The notes under the pieces were generated by a model. That model was not told the DNA's origin. It saw only the letters and a program-made list of their open reading frames with translations, and did not search any database. A stretch of DNA of 64,000 nucleotides from Chitinophaga sp. GbtcB8 (lineage in GTDB: Bacteria > Bacteroidota > Bacteroidia > Chitinophagales > Chitinophagaceae): NCBI RefSeq assembly GCF_019091455.1, contig NZ_JAGXJN010000006.1, positions 168,487-232,486 of the forward strand, written 5' to 3'. Shown piece by piece: positions 51,275 through 60,639 of this stretch; the stretch's first letter is position 1, and the number at the start of each line of letters is the position of its first letter. The translations under genes and the position numbers were made by a program.

Positions 51275-54200
51275 ATGAAACTTACGATAGTTCTATTGCT
51301 TGCAACAGTTTTGCAGGCGAGAGCGGCAACATACGCTCAATCCATTAATCTGAATGTTAAGAATGCATCCCTCGAAGAAATATTTACCCAGATAAGACTG
51401 CAAACCGGCTTTAACTTTTTATATAATCCCAGTGCGTTGGAAGATGCCAGGAAAGTTTCAATAACTACCACTAATGCATCGTTAAAAGCAGTGCTGGATC
51501 AATGTTTCAAAGACCAGCCTGTAGTATACGTGATCACGCAGAATAATGTGGTCATCAGCCGCAGAACTTCAGAACGGGAAACGCCTGCCGCTCCCCGGGC
51601 CGCCATCACAATAACCGGTCAGGTAAATGACAGTAAAGGCCAGCCTGTTCCCGGTGCATCGGTAACCGTTAAAGGCGCTGCCACCGGCGCCATTACAGAT
51701 GCGAATGGTAAGTATAGTATTTCAGTGCCGGATAGATCTGCGGTCCTGGTATTCCGCTCTCTTGGTTTTGTAAGCCAGGAAGTAGCGGTAAATGATCAGA
51801 CAGTGATCAATGTAACCTTAGCTGAAAAGCGCTCAGCTTTGAGTGAGGTGATTGTGGTGGGTTATGGCTCACAAAAGAAAGCGGATGTAACCGGCTCCAT
51901 TGCATCTATAAATGAAGAAGCTATAAAAAGCGTACCGGCAAGTAACCTGGTAAGCGCCCTGCAAAGCCAGGCGCCAGGCATTGATATACAAAAAGCCGGC
52001 GGCAACAGCCATCCGGGCGCCACGCCATCTATCTCTGTCAGGGGCCAGCGTTCTTTGGGTGCAGCCAACGATGTGCTTTATGTGGTGGATGGTATACCGT
52101 ACAATGGCAATTACATTAATGACCTTAACCAGGATGATGTAGTGGCTGTACAAATATTAAAAGATGCATCAGCAACCGCTATTTATGGTTCAAGGGGCGC
52201 AAACGGCGTAATACTTATTACTACCAAACGGGGTAAAACAGGCGCGCCTGTAGTCACTTACAGCAGTTATGCCGGCGTGGTAAGCCCGCTTGGCCACTAT
52301 GATGTGATGGACACCAAAGCTTATGAAACCTACAAAAAATGGGGCAACTATAATGCAAACAATCCGAACGTCATTGGCGCACCTAACCCTTATAATGGAA
52401 TAGATGATCCCAGATTCTATACAGATGGTATCACTTTCCTGCCGGCTGAATTAGCCGGTATAAAGAACGGAACTGCTACCGACTGGCAAAAGCTGATCTT
52501 TAAGAACGGCTTTAAAACCAATCATCAGCTGGGCGTGTCCGGTGGTACACAATCAACAAAATATGCGGTTTCCGCTGGTTATTATAATGAAACCGGCGTG
52601 TTTCCCGGTCAGTCATTCAGGCGTTATACCGTCAAAGTAAGTATTGACCAGCAGTTGGGCAAGATCTTCAGGATCGGCGTAAGCTCGCTGAATACCGTGA
52701 GTAAGATCAATGGGGAAAGCATTAACCCGGTGGCCCAGGCGCTTACATCCAGCCCGCTTACCGTGCCTTATGACGACAAAGGCAATCTTATTCCATTCCC
52801 GGGCGGCGGCTCTTTAACATATAATCCCCTGGCCAATCTGGTGAAGGGCGCGGTTGTTCAGAACCGCTCCAGGTATAACACTTTTACAACCGCCTATGCG
52901 GAAGCACAGATCACGCCGCACCTTAAATACCGTTTTAACGGGGGCATAGAAATTACGCCGGAAACCTACGGCGAGTTTTATGGCAGCGCCACCTATCAGA
53001 ACCTGAGCGGCCCTTCCACTGCTAAAAATACCAATTATGACTATCACGATTATACGCTGGAAAATCTGCTGGTGTATGAAAACACGTTTGCTGAAAATCA
53101 TCACATAACAGCCACCGGCCTGTTTAGCTACCAGGATGACTATAAAGCCTCTACCAGCTTTAGCTACAACAATATCCTTGCAGATTATATCCAGTATTTT
53201 AACCCGGCATTAGGCGCCAATCTCAATGGATCAGGCAGTTACTCGAAGTTTAACATCGTATCGTTCATGGGACGTATTAACTATGACTATATGAGCAAAT
53301 ACCTGTTAACCCTCACCATGAGATCTGATGGCTCCTCTACGCTGGCGCCGGGGAATAAGTATCATCTCTTCCCATCCGCAGCTGTTGGCTGGAATATCAC
53401 CCAGGAAGATTTCATGAAGAACATCCGGGTGATATCAGGCCTGAAATTGCGTGCCGGTTATGGCTCGGTAGGAAATGCCGCTGTAAGCCCCTATCAAACA
53501 CTTGGCGGGCTGGCATCCATCAATTACAATTATGGCTCAACAAACGTTACCGGCACTTATCCCAATAACGTTCCTAACCCCAAACTGGGCTGGGAGTATA
53601 CTGCAACCTTGAATTTAGGCCTGGACTTCAGCCTGTTCAACGACCGCATTAGCGGTTCTGTTGACGCTTATCAGCAACGCACCAGCAATCTTATACTTCC
53701 GCAAAACCTGCCTATTACAACAGGTTACACCTCACAGTTCCTTGCCAACGTGGGTAAAACAGAAAATAAAGGGCTGGAGATCAATATCGCTTCAACCAAT
53801 ATCAGGGCGGTTGACCGGAAAGATTTTGGCTGGACAACCAATTTTAACATCACCTTTAACCGCAATAAAATTACTGCGCTGCAAAATGGCGTAACGCAGG
53901 ACATTGGCAATAACCGGTTTGTTGGGGCGCCTATTAATGCGCTGTATAACTATGTAAGATCAGGCATCTGGCAAAATACTGCAGCCGATTCAGCCCTGGC
54001 CCGGAAGCTTAATTTAACGATGGTGGGATCAGGTTCTGTGATCGGTACTATAAAGGTAGCTGACCTGAATGGGGATGGTGTCATCAACTCAAACGACCGC
54101 ACCATTGTCGGCTCACGCCAGCCAAAGTTTTTCGGTGGTTTTACCAACCGCTTTAGTTATCGTGGTATTGACCTGACCATGGTAGCTACTTACCGCGTAG

Positions 54201-54610
54201 GGGGCACACAGATCGCCTACTGGCTTCAACCCGGCAGCAATGTAAATGCGTTGAACGGGAAAATGAATAACCTGGATATCAATTACTGGACCCCTTTTAA
54301 TCATGAAAACACGTACCCTAAACCTAATTTTAACGTAGGCACGCCCACCTATGGCGATCTGCTGGGTTATTATGACGCCTCTTACCTTAAAATAAGGACC
54401 ATCAACCTGGGCTATACGCTGCCGCCTTATCTGATCAGCAAAATGCATTTACAGTCCCTCCGGGTTTATAGCAGCTTCAATGATGCCATCATCCTATTCT
54501 CACCCTTGCATAACCGGTTCCATGGTATAGATCCCGAGTCTGCAGGTACCTTAGGCGTAGATACCCCACCGAATAAATCGATACTGTTTGGTTTAAATGT
54601 TACATTTTAA
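51275..54610 (+). CDS. SusC-family TonB-dependent transducer with STN domain
   Basis: A 1,111-residue outer-membrane transporter. Signal peptide to about AATYAQS, STN domain about 22-90 (INLNVKNASLEEIFTQIRLQTGFNFLY), carboxypeptidase-like domain about 112-190 (ITGQVNDSKGQPVPGASVTVKG), TonB box region LSEVIVVGYG, plug (ISVRGQRSLGAANDVLYVVDGIPYNG, LKDASATAIYGSRGANG) and barrel. It should import an oligosaccharide with the SusD encoded 11 bp downstream and signal to the FecR/sigma pair upstream. The neighbouring GH130 gene points to beta-mannosides. Confidence 0.94.
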   Translation: MKLTIVLLLATVLQARAATYAQSINLNVKNASLEEIFTQIRLQTGFNFLYNPSALEDARKVSITTTNASLKAVLDQCFKDQPVVYVITQNNVVISRRTSERETPAAPRAAITITGQVNDSKGQPVPGASVTVKGAATGAITDANGKYSISVPDRSAVLVFRSLGFVSQEVAVNDQTVINVTLAEKRSALSEVIVVGYGSQKKADVTGSIASINEEAIKSVPASNLVSALQSQAPGIDIQKAGGNSHPGATPSISVRGQRSLGAANDVLYVVDGIPYNGNYINDLNQDDVVAVQILKDASATAIYGSRGANGVILITTKRGKTGAPVVTYSSYAGVVSPLGHYDVMDTKAYETYKKWGNYNANNPNVIGAPNPYNGIDDPRFYTDGITFLPAELAGIKNGTATDWQKLIFKNGFKTNHQLGVSGGTQSTKYAVSAGYYNETGVFPGQSFRRYTVKVSIDQQLGKIFRIGVSSLNTVSKINGESINPVAQALTSSPLTVPYDDKGNLIPFPGGGSLTYNPLANLVKGAVVQNRSRYNTFTTAYAEAQITPHLKYRFNGGIEITPETYGEFYGSATYQNLSGPSTAKNTNYDYHDYTLENLLVYENTFAENHHITATGLFSYQDDYKASTSFSYNNILADYIQYFNPALGANLNGSGSYSKFNIVSFMGRINYDYMSKYLLTLTMRSDGSSTLAPGNKYHLFPSAAVGWNITQEDFMKNIRVISGLKLRAGYGSVGNAAVSPYQTLGGLASINYNYGSTNVTGTYPNNVPNPKLGWEYTATLNLGLDFSLFNDRISGSVDAYQQRTSNLILPQNLPITTGYTSQFLANVGKTENKGLEINIASTNIRAVDRKDFGWTTNFNITFNRNKITALQNGVTQDIGNNRFVGAPINALYNYVRSGIWQNTAADSALARKLNLTMVGSGSVIGTIKVADLNGDGVINSNDRTIVGSRQPKFFGGFTNRFSYRGIDLTMVATYRVGGTQIAYWLQPGSNVNALNGKMNNLDINYWTPFNHENTYPKPNFNVGTPTYGDLLGYYDASYLKIRTINLGYTLPPYLISKMHLQSLRVYSSFNDAIILFSPLHNRFHGIDPESAGTLGVDTPPNKSILFGLNVTF

Positions 54611-54621
54611 TTTCTATCACC

Positions 54622-56271
54622 ATGAGAGTTAGCATATATAAATCTATTCCACTGGCAGCGATCACTTTTTTAAGTTTGAGCTGTAACAAGCAATTAACAG
54701 AAGAACCACATTCGGGGCTCACCCCTCAGTATTTTAATACAGCGCAGGGCTTTCAGTCCGGGCTGGATGCAGCTTATGCCGGTAACCGGAGCATATGGGG
54801 AACTGAGAATTTTATGACCATGACCGTGCCCGGCACCGATGAGTTCAAATCCGGCGGGGGCGGTAACAATGATTTTAATATTTATTCAAGCAGCTTTGAT
54901 GCCAGCAGCGGCTGGGTATCGGGCATCTGGAATGCCTGTTACACGTACATAAATGATTGTAATGGTATCATTGACAATGGGCCCACCGTTACCGGCCTTG
55001 ATGCGGCCACGGTGAAGCAAAAAGTGGCCGAAGCTAAATTTTTACGCGCAAATTATTATTTCATACTGGTGCGTTTCTGGGGGCCTGTTACGCTGAATAC
55101 CCATTTTATTACAGAACCCAGTACCAGCGCCACCAGGGCGCCCATGGGTGATGTTTACAGCTTCATTATCCAGGACTTAAAAGATGCCATTGCCGGATTA
55201 CCACCAAGCCCGGTGCAAAATGGTGTATTGCCCGGTAAGGCTACCGGCGCTGCCGCATCGCACCTGCTGGCAAAAGTATACCTGACCCGGGCATACTCTT
55301 TAGTGAAACAGCCGGATGATTTTCAGAATGCTTATACTACTGCAAAAGGCCTGATTGACAATGGCGCCGGCTTAGGCCTTGGGCTGCTGCCGGATTTTGC
55401 ATCGGTGTATGCGGAAGGTAATGAGGCAAGCAAAGAGGTGCTCTGGAGTGTACAACATACTCCCAACCTTACTTATAACAATAATAGCAACGAATTAAAT
55501 TTTCACTATGTAATGGGTTATGAAAATTTCCCGGGCCTGGTTCGCTCTATGGCTTATGGCCGCCCGTTTGCGCGCGTTGAATTAACCCGCTGGATGAGCG
55601 ATACCTGTTTTGCCGATAAAACAAACGACACCCGGTATTACAAAACATTTCAATCGGTATGGTTATCTAACTCCGCCGACAAAATTCCTAAGGTAAATGG
55701 CGTTCCCAAATATGCATTGGGTGATACAGCCATTTATATGCCCGGGGTGGATGTTAGTAATGCTGATATTACCTCCATACGCTACCTGCTGGTACCGCCG
55801 CGGAATTATACCCTGCAGTTATATCCCACCATGCTCAAATACCAGGATACCAAAAGGGCGAGTATTAATGATCCATCGGTAAGGCCGGTTATTGCTTACC
55901 GCCTGGCCGAAACCTATCTGTTGGCAGCAGAAGCGGCTTTCAACATGAACGATAATGCCAGCGCCGCTAAATATATTAATGTGGTACGGGAGCGGGCAGC
56001 CTACCCAACCGGAAACGCTGCCACCATGTCTGTTAAACCAGCTGAGGTTACGCTGGACTATATCCTGGACGAGCGGGCACGTGAGTTAGCCGGCGAACAA
56101 ACCCGCTGGCTGGACCTGGTAAGAACAAATAAGCTGCTGGAACGTGTAAAATTACATAATCCGGATGCGGGGGTGAATATTAAAGACAAGCATATACTAA
56201 GACCCATTCCTCAAAGCCAGATAGACAGGACCATTACCGGTGACAGATATCCGCAAAATGCAGGTTATTGA
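54622..56271 (+). CDS. RagB/SusD-family nutrient-binding lipoprotein
   Basis: A 549-residue lipoprotein with lipobox LSLSC (Cys21) and the usual start CNKQLTEEPHSGLTPQYF. SusD helices are visible (KQKVAEAKFLRANYYFILVRFWGPV, the GKATGAAASHLLAKVYLTRAYSL segment) and the C-terminal block LDYILDERARELAGEQTRWLDLVR with LRPIPQSQIDR. It covers the SusC transporter encoded 11 bp upstream and selects the glycan. The GH130 gene begins 86 bp later, probably on the same transcript. Confidence 0.94.
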   Translation: MRVSIYKSIPLAAITFLSLSCNKQLTEEPHSGLTPQYFNTAQGFQSGLDAAYAGNRSIWGTENFMTMTVPGTDEFKSGGGGNNDFNIYSSSFDASSGWVSGIWNACYTYINDCNGIIDNGPTVTGLDAATVKQKVAEAKFLRANYYFILVRFWGPVTLNTHFITEPSTSATRAPMGDVYSFIIQDLKDAIAGLPPSPVQNGVLPGKATGAAASHLLAKVYLTRAYSLVKQPDDFQNAYTTAKGLIDNGAGLGLGLLPDFASVYAEGNEASKEVLWSVQHTPNLTYNNNSNELNFHYVMGYENFPGLVRSMAYGRPFARVELTRWMSDTCFADKTNDTRYYKTFQSVWLSNSADKIPKVNGVPKYALGDTAIYMPGVDVSNADITSIRYLLVPPRNYTLQLYPTMLKYQDTKRASINDPSVRPVIAYRLAETYLLAAEAAFNMNDNASAAKYINVVRERAAYPTGNAATMSVKPAEVTLDYILDERARELAGEQTRWLDLVRTNKLLERVKLHNPDAGVNIKDKHILRPIPQSQIDRTITGDRYPQNAGY

Positions 56272-56357
56272 TTAGAAAAGTATATTGCACCAGCCCGCGG
56301 ATCATTTTACAGATCCGCGGACTGATGTATTTAATTCAAAAGATATTAAACTACATT

Positions 56358-57515
56358 ATGATTAAAACATACTTCCGCGGTTTTCTCCTGCTGTTTTTTT
56401 TCATCACTCAAATAACATTCGCTCAGTCTGCCAACTCTTTGCCGGATTGGGCTTTGGGCGGTTTTTTAAGACCGCAGGGGGAGAACCCCATCATTTCGCC
56501 GGACACCACTGCCACGTTCACCGATCCAATGAGCAGGTCAAAAATAAAGTGGGAGATCAACGATACCTTTAACCCCGGGGCAGCAGTTAAAGATGGTAAA
56601 ATAGTGGTCCTCTACCGGTCTGAAGATAACAGCGGCGTAAAGATCGGTACCCGTACCTCACGCCTTGGTTATGCAGAGAGCAAGGATGGCCTGCATTTTA
56701 AACGAAAAAAGGAACCTGTTCTTTTTCCGGCAGATGACGAGCAAAAAACATTTGAATGGCCCGGTGGTTGCGAAGATCCGCGAATAGCAATAACTGAAGA
56801 TGGTACTTATGTAATGCTGTATACACAATGGAACCGTAAGGTGCCGCGCCTGGCAGCAGCTACCTCAAAAGACCTGGTTCACTGGACCAAGCACGGGCCT
56901 GTTTTTCAGGACGTTTATAATGGCAGGTTTTTCAACATTGCTACTAAATCGGCATCTATCCTCACCCAGGTTAAGGGCGATAAGCAGGTTATTGCCAAAG
57001 TAAACGGCCAGTATTTTATGTATTGGGGCGAACGGCATGTGTATGCTGCCACCTCAGCTAACCTTACGGATTGGCGCCCTTTAGTGGATGATAAAGGTGA
57101 ATTGCTGATCCTGGCGTCTCCCCGTAAAGACTATTTCGATAGCGACATGACCGAATGCGGCCCACCTGCTTTGTTGACAGATAAAGGCATCATCCTGTTA
57201 TACAATGGCCGGAACAGTGCTGCCAGAGGCGACAAACGTTTTGCCGCCGGAACATACAGTGCCGGCCAGATGTTATTCGACAAAACCGAACCCACCAAAT
57301 TGATAACGCGGCTTGATGTGCCATTTTTCAGGCCCCGCGAGGCTTTTGAAAAACGGGGTCAGTATGCAAGCGGAACTGTATTCATTGAAGGCATGGCATG
57401 GTTTAAGCATAAATGGTACCTCTATTACGGCTGCGCGGACTCCAGGGTAGGAGTGGCCATTTATGACCCGCAGCACCCGGCAGCACCGGATCCTGTTGAG
57501 GACCCTGCCCGGTAA
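56358..57515 (+). CDS. GH130-family beta-mannoside-active enzyme, exported
   Basis: A 385-residue enzyme of the five-bladed beta-propeller GH130 family: FNPGAAVKDGKIVVLYR, GYAESKDGLHFKR, the GGCEDPRI motif with the conserved Asp, SDMTECGPPALLT, GQYASGTVFIEGMAWFK and YYGCADSRVGVAIYDP. The start at 56358 gives a signal peptide (MIKTYFRGFLLLFFFIT to TFAQS); the longer frame from 56268 would overlap the SusD stop and is unlikely. GH130 members are mannoside phosphorylases or, in exported Bacteroidota forms, beta-mannosidases. Export argues for hydrolysis, because phosphorolysis needs cytosolic phosphate. It is the last gene of the locus. Confidence 0.88.
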   Translation: MIKTYFRGFLLLFFFITQITFAQSANSLPDWALGGFLRPQGENPIISPDTTATFTDPMSRSKIKWEINDTFNPGAAVKDGKIVVLYRSEDNSGVKIGTRTSRLGYAESKDGLHFKRKKEPVLFPADDEQKTFEWPGGCEDPRIAITEDGTYVMLYTQWNRKVPRLAAATSKDLVHWTKHGPVFQDVYNGRFFNIATKSASILTQVKGDKQVIAKVNGQYFMYWGERHVYAATSANLTDWRPLVDDKGELLILASPRKDYFDSDMTECGPPALLTDKGIILLYNGRNSAARGDKRFAAGTYSAGQMLFDKTEPTKLITRLDVPFFRPREAFEKRGQYASGTVFIEGMAWFKHKWYLYYGCADSRVGVAIYDPQHPAAPDPVEDPAR

Positions 57516-57535
57516 CAACCTTTAAAAAATAACTT

Positions 57536-58444
57536 TTAAAACCTGATCTGTAAACCAGCCGACACATAAGGAGCTGCCTGGAAATGGTATCCTCCATCCT
57601 GAAAAATGCTTTTCAGCTTTCTGTCCATCATTTTTGCCGGGCGCGTGGCGCTAATGCCGGCTGTAATAGGTATTGATACCTTTTTGCCGATCTTTATTTC
57701 CGGTCGAAAACCTGCCACCAGGTATTGATGCGCGAATATTTTATCTTTTCCGTCCTGCTCCAGCAGCGCCATTTGTCCATTCAATTCGGCTATAAAGCTT
57801 AAACTCAGGTTTTCATAAGCATTATATCGGACGGACATTTCTAAGCCTTTCATAGCTGCTACCTTAACCGCATATTTACCTTTTGTTTGCCAGTTTATAT
57901 AAAAGGCCGGGAATAACATCGGATAACCAAAAGAGTTATTGATGGCAAGGCCTGCTCCCAGCTGCAGGTTGGGCTTTAGATGATAAATGAAAACAGCTCC
58001 AACACTTCCAAGTACATTTTTAAAACTTATTTGAGAGAGCCGGGTACCTGGCATATAAATTCCGCCACCGACCGTTGCCATCATAGACCACCTGTTATTC
58101 AGAGGTCTTACATGGTTAAGGCTTAAACCAATATTCAGGATCTCATCAATAACCAAAGGCTCAGTAAAGTTTTTATTATCGAGTTTTGCATATTCACCAC
58201 CCACATTTATTGTCCATAGGGTTGGGCGATTGTTTTCATCCAATTTTTCATATAGCGGAATATTAACACCTCCCTCATAAACCATTGCCGAGCCTTCACT
58301 ATTTCCCACTCTCTCGTTCCTGCCATCTTTAGTTACACGATAGCCCGATTTTCCAAAATATTCAGTTTTAAACATAACTTTAACCTGCGCGTTTATGTCC
58401 GAATTCCCAACAATCATAAATACGAAAAACAATAGCTTCTTCAT
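57536..58444 (-). CDS. Outer-membrane beta-barrel protein (DUF6268-like)
   Basis: About 302 residues. The start at 58444 gives a signal peptide (MKKLLFFVFMIVGNSDINAQ). The mature protein is all beta with alternating polar and hydrophobic strands and ends in LQIRF, a typical outer-membrane barrel ending. The stretch GGEYAKLDNKNFTEPLVIDE, then NIGLSLNHVRPLNNRWSMMATVGGGIYMPG resembles proteins annotated DUF6268. It may be a porin-like or structural protein. It is divergent from the LytS/LytTR pair, and a 22-bp-phased direct repeat lies 73-104 bp upstream of its start. It converges with the GH130 gene, 20 bp away. Confidence 0.68.
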   Translation of the reverse strand: MKKLLFFVFMIVGNSDINAQVKVMFKTEYFGKSGYRVTKDGRNERVGNSEGSAMVYEGGVNIPLYEKLDENNRPTLWTINVGGEYAKLDNKNFTEPLVIDEILNIGLSLNHVRPLNNRWSMMATVGGGIYMPGTRLSQISFKNVLGSVGAVFIYHLKPNLQLGAGLAINNSFGYPMLFPAFYINWQTKGKYAVKVAAMKGLEMSVRYNAYENLSLSFIAELNGQMALLEQDGKDKIFAHQYLVAGFRPEIKIGKKVSIPITAGISATRPAKMMDRKLKSIFQDGGYHFQAAPYVSAGLQIRF

Positions 58445-58516
58445 TCCAGTATTTTTAGTCAAAAGTTTGATGTTTATTGCCAAAGCTCTGTGTTTAGGAG
58501 ATCTTGTGGAACTCTT

Positions 58517-58548
58517 TTTGACGAATCATAGCTTTACCTTTGACGAAT
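58517..58548. promoter_or_regulatory. Direct repeat phased by 22 bp, LytTR site candidate
   Basis: TTTGACGAAT occurs at 58517-58526 and again at 58539-58548, separated by 12 bp. LytTR domains bind pairs of short direct repeats one to two helix turns apart, most often about 21-22 bp. The site lies in the gap between the barrel gene (minus) and the histidine kinase/LytTR operon (plus), about 75 bp from each start. Confidence 0.6.
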
Positions 58549-58627
58549 GGCCGTACATTGTCATGTTAATCCGTTAATTTTAGCAGAAAGGAAACATTGA
58601 CTGTTCATCACAGCCCAAAGACAGATT

Positions 58628-59656
58628 ATGTTGCTGAAAATAAAGAGCCGTATAAAAGAGAATTATGCAATTCTTGCCTGCTGGACAATGTTGTTTTTTG
58701 CCTTGTGGTTACAAATTATACCAGATACAGGGTCTTTGACCGAAGCAACGTTATATCCAGTTTTAACACTCCTGTCTGTTTCCCCCATTACAACCTATCT
58801 CAGTGAAACTTTGCTGCCAAAAGCCATCAGGCAAAAAGCTGCGGTAACCTTTATTCTTCAGTTCCTTGGTTTTTCCATCCTGGTTGGAATGGTACGTTTT
58901 TTCTATTTGTATCTTTTTGCTTTTTTAGAGGGAAAAGGCGTTTTCCCCCTTTCAGAATATTTTAATATCAAGGTGCCGGCGTATTATTTACTCGTATCCA
59001 TCCCAACAGGGATTGCGATCAATCTATGCATCTGTGGCGTCCGGTTCTTTCAGGAAAATTTAAAGCTGAAAAAAACAATTATAGAATATCAATTGCGTAC
59101 GCTTCAACATCAGGTTACCCCGCATTTTATGTTCAACGTATTGAACCATATCCATATTTTGATGCAAACCGATGTGGATCTGGCTTCCGATCTGCTCATA
59201 AAATATTCTGAAATATTACGTTACCAGCTTTATAATGGCGACAAACAAAAGGTAACATTGGAGCAGGATATTCAATTCCTGAAAGATTTTATTGCTGTTG
59301 AAGAAGTACGCTGGGAAGACAAGCTAACGGTTTCCTGTTCGTGGAAAATAGAGGATCCTAAAAAAGAAATACCCGCGCTTCTTTTTATTACATTCGTTGA
59401 AAATACATTTAAACACGTCTCGAAATCTGATTTTGAAAAAGGATATATCCATATAAATTTTGAACAAACAAATAATACCATCTCCTTTTATGTAGAGAAC
59501 TCAAAATCTACCTTACCTGTAAAGAAGAAAAGTACAGGTGGTGTGGGGCTTAAAAATATACAGGAACGCCTGGAAATATTATACTTCGGAAAATATGATC
59601 TATCCGTTGAGGAAACCGATCGAGTTTATCAGACAAAACTTGTTATACAGTTATAA
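58628..59656 (+). CDS. LytS-type sensor histidine kinase
   Basis: A 342-residue inner-membrane kinase. Four hydrophobic segments fill residues about 13-137. The His_kinase domain follows with phospho-acceptor His166 in QVTPHFMFNVLNHI, then the ATP-binding part (PALLFITFVENTFKH as N-box and STGGVGLKNIQERLEILY as G-box). No extracytoplasmic sensor domain is seen, so the signal is probably sensed in or near the membrane. The partner response regulator gene starts 1 bp after its stop. This kinase type usually controls few targets, often next to it. Confidence 0.91.
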   Translation: MLLKIKSRIKENYAILACWTMLFFALWLQIIPDTGSLTEATLYPVLTLLSVSPITTYLSETLLPKAIRQKAAVTFILQFLGFSILVGMVRFFYLYLFAFLEGKGVFPLSEYFNIKVPAYYLLVSIPTGIAINLCICGVRFFQENLKLKKTIIEYQLRTLQHQVTPHFMFNVLNHIHILMQTDVDLASDLLIKYSEILRYQLYNGDKQKVTLEQDIQFLKDFIAVEEVRWEDKLTVSCSWKIEDPKKEIPALLFITFVENTFKHVSKSDFEKGYIHINFEQTNNTISFYVENSKSTLPVKKKSTGGVGLKNIQERLEILYFGKYDLSVEETDRVYQTKLVIQL

Positions 59657-59657
59657 A

Positions 59658-60413
59658 ATGGCAGAACTAATATCAAAACAGATTACACCATCCAGGATCA
59701 AATGCCTGGTCGTTGACGATGAATCTATTGCCATAAAGGGGATCATCAATTATATGGACAAGCTGGATTTCCTGGAAGCCACGGCTTGCTGTTCTTCTGC
59801 ATTGGAAGCAGCAGAGATCCTTAAAAAGAAAGAAATAGAACTGATGTTCCTGGATATTAATATGCCTCACCTTTCGGGATTGGAGTTTTTAGAAGCGCTT
59901 GACAAACCTCCTTTAACAATTATAACAACAGCCTATTCCGAATATGCTATTGAAGGATTCAGGCTTCATGTGGTGGATTATTTGCTGAAGCCTATCGCTT
60001 TTCAACGTTTCTTCCAGGCGGTATCGAAGGCACAGACTATGTTTCGTTCGCAGCTGATACTGAGAGATGGGCATGAGGGAACAAAATCTGATATGTATAT
60101 CAGGCAGGGGGGAGATGCTTTCCTGCGAATTGAATGGGAAGATATTCTTTATGCGGAAGGAATGCAGAATTATGTGAAATTATATTTCAAGGATAAGGTG
60201 CTGACCATTCATCAAACAATGGCTTCACTAGAGGAAATATTGCCTAAGGATCATTTTTTCAGGATACACAGGTCCTATCTTATAAATATATCCCATATTC
60301 ATAAAATTTCAGGAGGACAGGTTAGCATCAATGGAAGCAACCTGCCTATCGCAAAGCCCAAACGGCAGGATCTGTTAAATGCCGTAGTGTATAAGAACCT
60401 GATAAGTAAGTAA
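59658..60413 (+). CDS. LytTR-family response regulator
   Basis: A 251-residue regulator. The receiver domain (about 14-125) has Asp20/Asp21, phospho-acceptor Asp66 in MFLDINMP and Lys111 in LLKPI. The LytTR DNA-binding domain (about 150-248) shows YIRQGGDAFLRIEWEDILYAEGMQNYVKLYF, then ASLEEILPKDHFFRIHRSYLIN and the SINGSNLPIAKPKR end. Start at 59658 is chosen, 1 bp after the kinase stop; a longer frame from 59538 would run deep into the kinase gene. It probably binds the direct repeat at 58517-58548 and controls the barrel gene and/or its own operon. Confidence 0.93.
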   Translation: MAELISKQITPSRIKCLVVDDESIAIKGIINYMDKLDFLEATACCSSALEAAEILKKKEIELMFLDINMPHLSGLEFLEALDKPPLTIITTAYSEYAIEGFRLHVVDYLLKPIAFQRFFQAVSKAQTMFRSQLILRDGHEGTKSDMYIRQGGDAFLRIEWEDILYAEGMQNYVKLYFKDKVLTIHQTMASLEEILPKDHFFRIHRSYLINISHIHKISGGQVSINGSNLPIAKPKRQDLLNAVVYKNLISK

Positions 60414-60472
60414 AATTTATTTTATTGAAGACCCTCCACCGTGTAATAAGATACTACTTGGCTATTTGTAGG

Positions 60473-60486
60473 TATGTATATACATA
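60473..60486. promoter_or_regulatory. 14-bp palindrome before the DUF1553 gene
   Basis: TATGTATATACATA is fully self-complementary and sits 154-167 bp upstream of the next ATG, 60 bp after the response regulator stop. It may be an operator or chance in AT-rich DNA. Confidence 0.25.
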
Positions 60487-60639
60487 ATGCGAACAAACTA
60501 TTACTATGAGATAAAATACTATCAAAGTGGTGCCTGATTATAGCCGATCTTTACTATAGCAGCCGGATCAACGTTATAAGAAATCAATCGCCGGATAATT
60601 CGCCCATACCAAGACAGTTTTAATTAATTGCTGAAAATT

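Noticed and set aside
56268..56357. N-terminal extension of the GH130 protein
   Set aside because: It overlaps the SusD stop and adds 30 residues before a clear signal peptide.
60628..60639. TTG start of the DUF1553 protein
   Set aside because: The ATG at 60640 gives a standard lipoprotein signal and needs no rare start.
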